The notes under the pieces were generated by a model, which saw only the letters and a program-made list of their open reading frames with translations, searched no databases and had not been told where the DNA came from. This document shows, piece by piece, positions 1-5,572 of a stretch of DNA of 5,628 nucleotides (its first letter is position 1; each line of letters opens with the position of its first letter). The stretch comes from Bacteroidales bacterium. GTDB lineage: Bacteria; Bacteroidota; Bacteroidia; Bacteroidales; Bacteroidaceae. The stretch is from assembly GCA_004555055.1 (NCBI GenBank), contig SFJN01000169.1, forward strand, positions 1 to 5,628, given 5' to 3'. The translations under genes and the position numbers were made by a program.

Positions 1-6
1 AGGAGG
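1..6 (+). promoter_or_regulatory. Strong Shine-Dalgarno of rpsR
   Basis: AGGAGG lies at the window edge with 7 nt between it and the rpsR ATG. It could extend further left, outside the window. It confirms the start codon. It is notable because rplI, truA, the DJ-1 gene, nadK and the ABC gene show no comparable SD, in line with the general avoidance of SD-led initiation in Bacteroidota. Confidence 0.85.
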
Positions 7-13
7 CATAAAC

Positions 14-277
14 ATGGCACAGTCTGAAATCCGTTATCTGACCGCTCCTGCGATCGACACCAAGAAGAAGAAGTATTGCCGCTTCAAGAAGAGCGGTATC
101 AAGTATATCGACTACAAGGATCCCGAGTTCCTCAAGAAGTTCCTCAACGAGCAGGGTAAGATTCTTCCCCGTCGCATCACCGGAACTTCTCTGAAGTACC
201 AGCGTCGTGTGGCTCAGGCCGTGAAGCGTGCCCGTCACCTTGCTCTCCTTCCTTTTGTAACTGACCTCATGAAATAA
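14..277 (+). CDS. rpsR: Small ribosomal subunit protein bS18
   Basis: This is bS18, which binds with bS6 on the platform of the 30S subunit next to the 3' end of 16S rRNA. The 87-residue product is close to the usual bacterial length plus the short N-terminal extension seen in Bacteroidota. The family core is all present: a lysine run at residues 17-20 followed by YCRFKK, then IDYKDPEFLKKF (about 32-43), GKILPRRITGT (48-58) and the C-terminal helix KRARHLALLP (71-80). The start is fixed by AGGAGG 7 nt upstream. It lies 21 bp before rplI in the classic rpsF-rpsR-rplI order, and rpsF should lie just outside the window. In Bacteroidota, bS18 with bS6 and bS21 forms the pocket that holds the anti-SD, so the SD on this gene may matter for regulation. 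Codon use is strongly biased, as in highly expressed genes. Confidence 0.97.
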   Translation: MAQSEIRYLTAPAIDTKKKKYCRFKKSGIKYIDYKDPEFLKKFLNEQGKILPRRITGTSLKYQRRVAQAVKRARHLALLPFVTDLMK

Positions 278-298
278 CCCTTTAAACACAGTTGAACT

Positions 299-748
299 AT
301 GGAAATTATTCTTAAGGAAAACGTAAAGGGTCTCGGTTACAAGAACGATATCGTGACCGTCAAGAACGGCTATGGCCGTAACTACCTCATCCCCACCGGC
401 AAGGCTGTCATCGCCTCTGAATCTGCAAAGAAGGTGCTCGCTGAGAACCTCCGTCAGCAGGCTCACAAGCTTGAGAAGCTGAAGAACGATGCCCTCGCTC
501 TTGCTGAAAAGATCAACGCCCTCGAAGCATTCACCATTGCTGCCAAGGTTGACTCTAACGGCAACCTCTATGGTTCTGTAAACGCTGTGGCTATCGCTGA
601 CGAACTTGCAAAGGCCGGTTTCGAAGTTGATGCCAAGATGGTGGAAATGACCGATGCCAAGACGCTTGGCGAGCACACTGCCAGCGTACGTCTCCACAAG
701 GAGGTTGTGGCTACTGTAAACTTCAACGTTGTAGTTGAGGAGGCTTAA
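299..748 (+). CDS. rplI: Large ribosomal subunit protein bL9
   Basis: This is bL9, an elongated protein of the 50S subunit that binds 23S rRNA near the L1 stalk and influences reading-frame maintenance. The 149-residue length is typical. The N-terminal rRNA-binding domain (about 1-50) carries the full bL9 signature from G13 through N16, V21, G24-Y25 and N28-Y29-L30 to G34. A long charged linker helix spans about 41-75. The C-terminal domain (about 78-149) contains the conserved GNLYGSV at 88-94. The ATG follows rpsR by 21 bp and has no SD (the preceding bases are A/C-rich), so initiation probably relies on an unstructured leader. It is the last gene of its operon: an intrinsic terminator begins 39 bp after the stop. 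No truncation or other oddity is seen. Confidence 0.97.
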   Translation: MEIILKENVKGLGYKNDIVTVKNGYGRNYLIPTGKAVIASESAKKVLAENLRQQAHKLEKLKNDALALAEKINALEAFTIAAKVDSNGNLYGSVNAVAIADELAKAGFEVDAKMVEMTDAKTLGEHTASVRLHKEVVATVNFNVVVEEA

Positions 749-787
749 TCAGTTTCTGATTAGTCTTTCTGCATAATTCGAAAATTC

Positions 788-828
788 CGCTCCTTCGGCT
801 TCAATGCTGTAGGAGCGTTTTTTCTTTT
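788..828 (+). terminator. Rho-independent terminator after rplI
   Basis: CGCTCCT at 788-794 pairs perfectly with AGGAGCG at 811-817. After one T-T mismatch, CGGC (796-799) pairs with GCTG (806-809, including one G-U) around a 6-nt loop. The stem is followed directly by TTTTTTCTTTT (818-828). Position and shape mark the end of the rpsF-rpsR-rplI transcript. Confidence 0.92.
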
Positions 829-1054
829 AGGGGTGTTCTGTAAATGGTCTCAGGCTAATTTTATATGACGCGGATATATAGCCCCTTATTTGTGTAGTCT
901 TTTAAACAATAGGACAACGTTTGCCTTCCCGTTCTGTGTTGTGCGTCTATCCTTTGGTTGTAACAGAATGCAGGCATGCTACTCCCGTCATTATGGTTGT
1001 CCTTCCATAAACAGTCCCTTTTGCTTTCTTCAGAATTACGCTGTTTACCAGGAT
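829..1054. other. Noncoding region and leader before truA
   Basis: With the terminator, this makes up the 306-bp gap between rplI and truA. A reading frame in phase with truA opens at 890, but its 55 residues are cysteine-rich, low in coding character and match nothing in TruA, so I treat it as untranslated. A truA promoter should lie here, but no full TTG-N19-21-TAnnTTTG arrangement was found. The nearest is TTTG (889-892) with AACGTTTG (916-923), whose 23-nt spacing is too long. An inverted repeat lies near the 3' end and is listed separately. No tRNA, small RNA or other gene was recognised. Confidence 0.6.
1008..1047 (+). repeat. Inverted repeat just upstream of truA
   Basis: TAAACAG (1008-1014) and CTGTTTA (1041-1047) are perfect 7-bp complements, extended by one U-G pair (1015/1040), with a 24-nt loop. 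The right arm ends 7 nt before the truA ATG, so a formed stem would sit against the ribosome-binding region. It could equally be an operator or chance; no T-run follows, so it is not a terminator. Confidence 0.35.
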
Positions 1055-1783
1055 ATGCGTTATTTCATCACACTTTCATTTGACGGTACCGATTTCCACG
1101 GATGGCAGGTTCAGCCGGGTGCTGTCACTGTGCAGGGATGTCTGAACGAGGCCCTGCAACGTCTTTTCGGAGCCTCTACGTCGTGCGTGGGGGCCGGACG
1201 TACCGATGCCGGTGTACATGCCTCGAAGATGGTGGCACATTTCGATGTGTCCCAGCCCATCGATACCGCCCAGACGGCCTATCGCCTGAACCGTATGCTT
1301 CCGCCCACGATTTATATCAGTGACATCAGCCTTGTGGAAGAGGGTATGCACGCACGTTTCAGTGCCACTTCGCGTACTTATCATTATTATGTGACCACGC
1401 GGAAGAACCCTTTCCGCCGGCTTTATGCCATGCGTCTGCCCTTCGCCCTCGACTTTGCAGAGATGAACCGTGCCGCCGAGATGCTCCTCACTGTCACCGA
1501 CTTCACCAGTTTTGCCAAACTTGGCGGCGACCAGAAGACCAACATCTGCCATCTCCGTTATGCCCGTTGGTGTGAGGTGGAGGACGGTGTGTGGCGCTTT
1601 GAAATCTGTGCCGACCGTTTTCTGCGTAACATGGTCCGTGCTGTGGTAGGTACGCTTATGGAGGTTGGCCGTGGACGCATCGGTGCCGAAAACATTCTTG
1701 ATGTTATTGCCGCCAAAGACCGTTGCGCTGCCGGCGAAAGCGTTCCTGCCTGCGGACTTTTCCTGGTGGATGTGGGGTATTAG
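1055..1783 (+). CDS. truA: tRNA pseudouridine synthase A
   Basis: TruA isomerises uridine to pseudouridine at positions 38-40 of the tRNA anticodon arm. From the ATG at 1055 the product has 242 residues, in the usual range. The N-terminus RYFITLSFDGTDFHGWQ is the typical family opening. The catalytic motif GRTDAGVHA spans 48-56, with the nucleophile Asp51. RFSATSRTYHYY (101-112) holds the conserved Arg/Tyr region. DRFLRNMVR (187-195) is the C-terminal active-site strand, and the ending CGLFLVDVGY resembles homologues. The open frame extends upstream to 890, but that extension has no family similarity, so 1055 is chosen; only a weak CAGGAT precedes it. The gene stands alone after the rplI terminator and converges on the DJ-1 gene. 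Confidence 0.95.
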   Translation: MRYFITLSFDGTDFHGWQVQPGAVTVQGCLNEALQRLFGASTSCVGAGRTDAGVHASKMVAHFDVSQPIDTAQTAYRLNRMLPPTIYISDISLVEEGMHARFSATSRTYHYYVTTRKNPFRRLYAMRLPFALDFAEMNRAAEMLLTVTDFTSFAKLGGDQKTNICHLRYARWCEVEDGVWRFEICADRFLRNMVRAVVGTLMEVGRGRIGAENILDVIAAKDRCAAGESVPACGLFLVDVGY

Positions 1784-1792
1784 GGCTCATAT

Positions 1793-1800
1793 CCCCCCCC
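1793..1800. repeat. Run of eight C after truA
   Basis: Eight consecutive C lie 9 bp past the truA stop, in noncoding DNA. Such runs are prone to slippage and to sequencing miscounts. Being downstream of the stop, it does not change any protein. Confidence 0.6.
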
Positions 1801-1877
1801 TGAGGACAGAGGACCTGGGCTATACAGGGCCAAAGGGTAGTGGACGCCTCCGTTCTAGAGACAGAGAATCTTTATGC

Positions 1878-1930
1878 AAAAAAAAGAAAGACACAGACCG
1901 TCATGGTGTGGACAGTCCGTGTCTTTTATT
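1878..1930. terminator. Bidirectional terminator between truA and DJ-1 gene
   Basis: AAAGACAC (1887-1894) pairs perfectly with GTGTCTTT (1919-1926). Inside it, GAC/GTC (1896-1898 with 1915-1917) and GTC/GAC (1900-1902 with 1911-1913) add interrupted pairs around a short loop. On the plus strand the stem runs into TCTTTTATT, a modest U-tract that serves truA. On the minus strand it is followed by TTTCTTTTTTTT (complement of 1878-1889), a strong U-tract that serves the DJ-1 gene. The position between two converging genes fits shared termination. Confidence 0.85.
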
Positions 1931-1972
1931 CTGTGATGGAGATTGTGCGGTGCGTTTGCCCGGTTGCTCGGA

Positions 1973-1990
1973 GCGGCAGGGAAATGCCGC
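1973..1990 (-). repeat. Small perfect hairpin past the DJ-1 gene stop
   Basis: GCGGCA (1973-1978) and TGCCGC (1985-1990) are perfect complements around a 6-nt loop. The hairpin starts 11 bp beyond the DJ-1 stop codon on the minus strand. No U-tract follows, so it is probably a 3'-end stabilising stem or chance rather than the terminator, which lies about 50 bp further on. Confidence 0.4.
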
Positions 1991-2001
1991 AGCGTATGTC
2001 G

Positions 2002-2544
2002 TTATTCGAAGAGCATCCCCTTGCGCACCTCGGTTACAGCCTGTGCGCCTACGAAGCGCGAAGCAATGGCGCATCCGAAGTCTACAGCAGCTGCAGGTCC
2101 GCGTCCGGTGATGATGTGGCCGTCTTCAACCACCAGTTCCGCTACGTGCGTGGCATCAATCAGACGGTCTTCAAATCCGGGGTAGCAGGTCGCCTTTCGG
2201 CCAGCCAGGATTCCAAGGTCGCCAAGTACCATGGGGGCGGCGCAAATGGCGGCAATCAGTCCCTCACGGCCATTGTGTGCCGTCAACATATCGCGCAGGC
2301 GGTGGCATTTCAGCAGGTTTAGCGATCCCGGCATGCCGCCAGGCAGTACGAGTGCATCGCCACCGGAAGGTTCAATGTCGTTGATATGGGCATCGGCTGT
2401 CACTTCCATCTGGTGAGCACCCTTCACATTGAGGGCATCGCCAACGGCAGTCAGGGTCACTTCAAGTCCGCAACGGCGGAGTACATCCACTGTGGCGAGG
2501 GCTTCGATTTCCTCGAAACCCTGGGCAAGAAATACGTAAATCAT
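2002..2544 (-). CDS. DJ-1/PfpI (YajL-like) family protein
   Basis: The 180-residue product matches the DJ-1/YajL branch of the DJ-1/PfpI superfamily, with the usual length and a flavodoxin-like fold. It opens with MIYVFLAQGFEEIEA, where Glu14 corresponds to the conserved glutamate beside the reactive cysteine. VLPGG lies at 66-70. The nucleophile elbow AAICAAP (98-104) places the reactive cysteine at Cys101. TCYPGFE (119-125) and ITGRGPAAAVDF (145-156) complete the family pattern. Members are cytosolic and have been linked to oxidative-stress protection, chaperone activity and glyoxalase or deglycase activity, the last being disputed; the exact activity cannot be read here. The frame continues 17 codons upstream to 2595, but the family starts at the Met at 2544, which is chosen. 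There is no SD. It diverges from nadK and converges on truA, so it is probably monocistronic. Confidence 0.92.
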   Translation of the reverse strand: MIYVFLAQGFEEIEALATVDVLRRCGLEVTLTAVGDALNVKGAHQMEVTADAHINDIEPSGGDALVLPGGMPGSLNLLKCHRLRDMLTAHNGREGLIAAICAAPMVLGDLGILAGRKATCYPGFEDRLIDATHVAELVVEDGHIITGRGPAAAVDFGCAIASRFVGAQAVTEVRKGMLFE

Positions 2545-2612
2545 GAGGATATCTTTGGGGTTTATCAGGGTAAAAACTTCATATGGCAGTGCCAAGGTCT
2601 ATGGCTGTGTGG

Positions 2613-2620
2613 CAAAAATA
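2613..2620 (-). promoter_or_regulatory. Candidate -7 element for the DJ-1 gene
   Basis: Read on the minus strand this is TATTTTTG, an exact match to the Bacteroidota -7 consensus TAnnTTTG. It implies a transcript start near 2606-2609 and a leader of about 60 nt. No TTG is seen at the expected -33 distance; an A8 tract (2623-2630 on the plus strand) lies just upstream instead. The call therefore rests on the -7 box and its position. Confidence 0.5.
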
Positions 2621-2642
2621 CGAAAAAAAACGGAACTTCATC

Positions 2643-2673
2643 CTTGTCGGCTGTAAAAACATTCTTATTTTTG
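2643..2673 (+). promoter_or_regulatory. Candidate primary-sigma promoter for nadK
   Basis: CTTG (2643-2646, containing the -33 TTG) is followed after 19 nt by TATTTTTG (2666-2673), an exact TAnnTTTG. This is the full Bacteroidota primary-sigma arrangement (spacing 19-21). Transcription would start near 2678-2681 and leave a leader of roughly 145 nt before the nadK ATG. It probably also drives the ABC gene. Confidence 0.7.
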
Positions 2674-2710
2674 CCAAATAATATGCCGTCTCCTCTGCAC
2701 CTTCGACAAA

Positions 2711-2734
2711 GTGCGGACATCGGTTTTTCCGCAT
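2711..2734 (+). repeat. Hairpin in the nadK leader
   Basis: TGCGGA (2712-2717) pairs perfectly with TCCGCA (2728-2733), extended by a G-U pair (2711/2734), around a 10-nt loop. It falls about 30 nt into the predicted nadK transcript and has no U-tract after the stem. It matches no riboswitch I know; chance is possible for a stem this short. Confidence 0.3.
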
Positions 2735-2825
2735 CCTGCCATTTCATGGATTGGATGTCGATTCCCATTGCATTGTATTACCAGCGTTCGAAACTCTTTT
2801 TCCCATTTTTACGTTTTCATCAGTT

Positions 2826-3758
2826 ATGCAGTCCTCCGCAACACCCTCCATTCCGCATTCCGTTTCGGCGGTACCCACGTGCGTTGCCGTCTATGGCCAT
2901 AAGTGTTCAGCCTCTACGGCCCCCTGCGCCATGCGGCTGATACGTGAGCTCCTTTCGGTTGGTATTGATGTGGAGTTTGAGGAAGAGCTTTTCCTGCATC
3001 TGCAACACGATGCGGCTTCCGATGCGGAGTTGCTCGAACGTGTGGAAGTGTTCAGCTCCTGTCCGCGGAATGCCCGTATGGCCATCAGTCTGGGTGGTGA
3101 CGGCACTTTTCTGCGTACGGTTGAAAAGCTCGGCCGTCAGTGCCTGCCGGTGCTGGGCATCAACACCGGACGTCTGGGCTTTCTTGCCGATGTGGCCGCT
3201 TCAGAGATTGAGCATGCGGTGAGCCAGATTGCTTCCGGCAGCTACGAAGTGGCACAGCGCAGCCTGATCGCCTTCGAAGCTCCCGGCATCTCTTCCTCCC
3301 TCTATCCGTTTGCCCTCAATGAGGTGGCCGTATTGAAGCACGACAACTCGTCGCTTATAGAGGTGGAGACGCGCGTGGACGGACGTTTGCTGACAACCTA
3401 TGTGGCCGACGGCCTTGTGGTCAGCACCCCTACCGGTTCCACTGGCTATGCCTTGTCGGCCGGCGGTCCCATCCTTTCGCCCGATAGTTCCACACTCTGC
3501 CTTGCGCCTGTGGCCCCCCACAGCCTTACGATGCGGCCGGTGGTGCTGTCGGACGATGTGGTACTGCGGTTGTGTGTAAAGAGCAGGACGGGACGTTTCC
3601 TCGTGGCCCTCGACGGACGCAGCTGCAGCATGGAAGCCGGTCAGGAAATCGTACTCCGTAAGGCCGACTATTCCGTGCAGGTGGTACGTATGCAGGACAG
3701 TGATTTTTTTCATACCTTGCGTTGTAAGATGATGTGGGGCATGGATCAGCGGTATTGA
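2826..3758 (+). CDS. nadK: NAD kinase
   Basis: NadK phosphorylates NAD at the 2' hydroxyl of the adenosine ribose using ATP, giving NADP in the cytosol. With the ATG at 2826 the product has 310 residues. The Rossmann-like N-domain begins at about residue 18 (TCVAVYG). The diagnostic GGDGT is at 90-94 with catalytic Asp92, followed by LGINTGRLGFLADV (110-123). The C-domain has ALNEVAVLK (163-171), the glycine-rich DGLVVSTPTGSTGY (195-208), LAPVAPHSLTMRP (226-238) and LDGR (262-265). The ending KMMWG is typical of Bacteroidales NadK. The first 17 residues (Ser/Pro/Val-rich) extend beyond where homologues start, and no in-frame ATG, GTG or TTG lies closer to the domain. The frame is also open back to 2751, which would add 25 more unlikely residues. 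There is no SD. The ABC gene follows after 47 bp. Confidence 0.95.
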   Translation: MQSSATPSIPHSVSAVPTCVAVYGHKCSASTAPCAMRLIRELLSVGIDVEFEEELFLHLQHDAASDAELLERVEVFSSCPRNARMAISLGGDGTFLRTVEKLGRQCLPVLGINTGRLGFLADVAASEIEHAVSQIASGSYEVAQRSLIAFEAPGISSSLYPFALNEVAVLKHDNSSLIEVETRVDGRLLTTYVADGLVVSTPTGSTGYALSAGGPILSPDSSTLCLAPVAPHSLTMRPVVLSDDVVLRLCVKSRTGRFLVALDGRSCSMEAGQEIVLRKADYSVQVVRMQDSDFFHTLRCKMMWGMDQRY

Positions 3759-3805
3759 TGTTCCCTCTAATACAAATGTTATAAAAGGCTGTAACAGAAA
3801 TCAGT

Positions 3806-5497
3806 ATGGCGAAGGTGCTCTCTACATCAAATGTACTTTGCTGGTTGCTTCGGAAAGCTCGGAAACACCGTTTGCAGATGGTACTCAACACCTTGTTGGG
3901 TACGATGAGCGTATGCCTTTCGCTTGCCTTTGTGTGGGGGGTGAAATGGGCTGTAGATATTGCCACCGGTGTTGTTCCAGGCCGTTTGCACATGGCGGTG
4001 GTGCTGCTTGTCACTGTGCTCTTTGCGCAGATTCTTTTTGATTTTGCCGAGCGTTGGGTGAGTGCCTTGCTCGGTGTGCGTGCCTGCAATGCCATGCGTG
4101 CCGTCACCTTCCGTCGTTTGCTTGAAGGGACTTGGCAGGGTATGCGCCGTTTCCATACCACCGACGTGGTCAACCGTGTCTCCCGCGATGCGGACACCGT
4201 TACCACATTCCTTACCGAAGGCGTCCCCACGTTCATTTCGGTATTTTTGCAGCTTATAGGCGCCTTTGTGTTCATGTATACGCTCAATTCGCGTCTTGCT
4301 GTCGTGGTCCTCTTTGTGGCTCCCTTGTTTATATTGCTCAGCAAGCTCTACATCAAACGCCTGCACAAACTCAACCACGAGGTAAAGGAGATAGAAAGCC
4401 AGGTGCTGAAATGTATTCAGGAAAGTCTGCAGCACAGCATCGTTGTCAAGACTCTTGAGCGTACAGGTTACGTGTACGACCGCCTTGTAGGTGAGCAAAG
4501 CCGACTCTCTGACAAGGTGAAGGAACGCACCGTCTACAGCAGCGTTTCCGCCACGGTGATGAGCGCCGGCTTTACGCTTGGCTACCTGGTGACTTTTGTG
4601 TGGGGAGTCTACAGCCTTCAGGCCGGTCTGATTACTTATGGTGGCCTGACAGCCTTTGTGCAGCTTGTCGGCAAAATACAGGCACCTATCCGTTCCCTTA
4701 CGCGTTTCGTACCTTACTATATCAGTGCTGCCACTTCCGCTGAGCGACTTATAGAACTGGAAGATGTGGAATGTGAAAATCCTTTGGAAGACAAAGGTTT
4801 ATATACTGCTACTGTTTTTGACAATGGAAGAAGTGTCCTGGCTGTTCCACAACTCGTTTTCGACCAGGTTTCCTATCGCTATGCCGATGATGAGCGTATG
4901 GTTATCGAAGGCTTCTCTCATGTGTTCCGTCCCGGTAGCGTGACGGCATTGGTAGGAGAGACAGGCGTTGGTAAGACCACCCTCATCCGTCTGATGCTTG
5001 CCCTCGTGCGACCATGTTCGGGGAGTATCATGCTCGACGGGCAGCCTGTTAGTCCGGCATCGCGACGTTTATTTTCCTATGTTCCCCAAGGCAACACCCT
5101 GCTTAGCGGCAGCATCCGTGACAATCTTCTTATGGGTAATCCTTCTGCCACTGATAAGGAATTGGCCGAGGTGCTTCGTCTTGTGGCGGCCGACTTTGTC
5201 TACGATTTCCCTCGCGGGCTTGACACCCTTTGCAGCGAACTTGGTGGCGGATTGAGCGAAGGGCAGGCGCAGCGTCTGTGTATCGCACGTGCGCTGCTTC
5301 GACCCAGTGGTATCGTCATTTTCGACGAATGCACTTCTGCGCTCGATTCCGACACGGAGCGTCGGGTGCTTGCAAATATCATTGATAGCTGTCGGCAACG
5401 TACGCTCATTTTTGTCACTCATCGTCCTGCAGTTCTTGAATTCTGTAGTGAGAAGATTTGTTTCCAAACCGATGTACAGTGCACGTCAGCAGAGTAG
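3806..5497 (+). CDS. ABC exporter, fused permease and ATPase
   Basis: This is a complete half-transporter of 563 residues, expected to work as a dimer in the inner membrane. The permease part has about six membrane segments (near residues 26-50, 62-80, 140-160, 163-182, 247-269 and 275-293), the pattern of type IV (MsbA/LmrA-like) exporters. After a linker (about 320-348), the ATPase domain shows A-loop Tyr359, Walker A GETGVGKT (384-391, Lys390), Q-loop Gln428 in VPQGN, signature LSEGQ (483-487), Walker B IVIFDE (503-508, catalytic Glu508), D-loop SALD (511-514) and switch His539. All catalytic residues are present, so it should hydrolyse ATP. The signature has Glu in place of the first Gly of LSGGQ. 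There is no peptidase domain or signal peptide. The substrate is unknown: lipid, drug and peptide export all remain possible. It lies 47 bp after nadK with no terminator or promoter between, so it is probably in the same transcript. There is no SD. Confidence 0.93.
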   Translation: MAKVLSTSNVLCWLLRKARKHRLQMVLNTLLGTMSVCLSLAFVWGVKWAVDIATGVVPGRLHMAVVLLVTVLFAQILFDFAERWVSALLGVRACNAMRAVTFRRLLEGTWQGMRRFHTTDVVNRVSRDADTVTTFLTEGVPTFISVFLQLIGAFVFMYTLNSRLAVVVLFVAPLFILLSKLYIKRLHKLNHEVKEIESQVLKCIQESLQHSIVVKTLERTGYVYDRLVGEQSRLSDKVKERTVYSSVSATVMSAGFTLGYLVTFVWGVYSLQAGLITYGGLTAFVQLVGKIQAPIRSLTRFVPYYISAATSAERLIELEDVECENPLEDKGLYTATVFDNGRSVLAVPQLVFDQVSYRYADDERMVIEGFSHVFRPGSVTALVGETGVGKTTLIRLMLALVRPCSGSIMLDGQPVSPASRRLFSYVPQGNTLLSGSIRDNLLMGNPSATDKELAEVLRLVAADFVYDFPRGLDTLCSELGGGLSEGQAQRLCIARALLRPSGIVIFDECTSALDSDTERRVLANIIDSCRQRTLIFVTHRPAVLEFCSEKICFQTDVQCTSAE

Positions 5498-5522
5498 AAA
5501 ATCCCCGTTCTGCGAATGCTGC

Positions 5523-5531
5523 GAAAGGAGG
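5523..5531 (+). promoter_or_regulatory. Extended Shine-Dalgarno before a minigene
   Basis: GAAAGGAGG is a 9-nt match to the complement of the canonical bacterial 16S 3' end. It sits 8 nt before the ATG at 5540, a textbook spacing, and is the best SD in the window. It overlaps a short direct repeat, CTGCGAA (5510-5516 and 5519-5525). Confidence 0.6.
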
Positions 5532-5539
5532 ACAATAGG

Positions 5540-5572
5540 ATGATAACAGAGAATTTTGTGTGGTTGCGATGA
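5540..5572 (+). CDS. Possible leader minigene, 10 codons
   Basis: ATG ATA ACA begins a 10-residue frame (MITENFVWLR) that ends with a TGA overlapping the next ATG as ATGA (5569-5572). An excellent SD precedes it. The arrangement fits a translated leader peptide coupled to a downstream gene by termination and re-initiation. The peptide shows no run of codons for one amino acid, so classical attenuation is not indicated. It could also be noncoding, with the SD fortuitous. Confidence 0.3.
   Translation: MITENFVWLR

Noticed and set aside
889..923. Promoter for truA from TTTG (889-892) and AACGTTTG (916-923)
   Set aside because: The -7 box has one mismatch and the spacing is 23 nt instead of 19-21. 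A second candidate with TTTG at 953-956 has a misplaced TA.
890..1054. In-frame N-terminal extension of truA by 55 residues
   Set aside because: The residues are cysteine-rich and unlike any TruA N-terminus, while the Met at 1055 begins exactly at the conserved RYFITLSFDGT.
1076..1552. 158-codon minus-strand frame inside truA
   Set aside because: Antisense to conserved TruA motifs, with no recognisable domain.
2545..2595. 17-residue upstream extension of the DJ-1 protein
   Set aside because: Family members begin at the first beta-strand, which starts at the Met at 2544; the extra residues match nothing.
2751..2825. Earlier nadK start at 2751
   Set aside because: It would put 42 residues before the conserved fold; the ATG at 2826 is already longer than usual.
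2386..2940. 184-codon plus-strand frame spanning the DJ-1 5' end and nadK start
   Set aside because: It crosses two promoters and overlaps nadK out of frame; the protein has no coherent composition.
959..3799. Shared 10-mer TGTAACAGAA upstream of truA (about 959) and of the ABC gene (about 3790)
   Set aside because: Several 10-mer repeats are expected by chance in a window this size, and the distances to the two starts differ greatly.
3526..4344. 272-codon minus-strand frame across the nadK/ABC junction
   Set aside because: Its sequence is rich in Thr, Arg, Ser and Lys with no domain, and it lies antisense to two well-supported genes; it is a shadow of their codon bias.
3827..4498. 223-codon minus-strand frame inside the ABC gene
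   Set aside because: Antisense to the permease domain, histidine-rich and without family resemblance.
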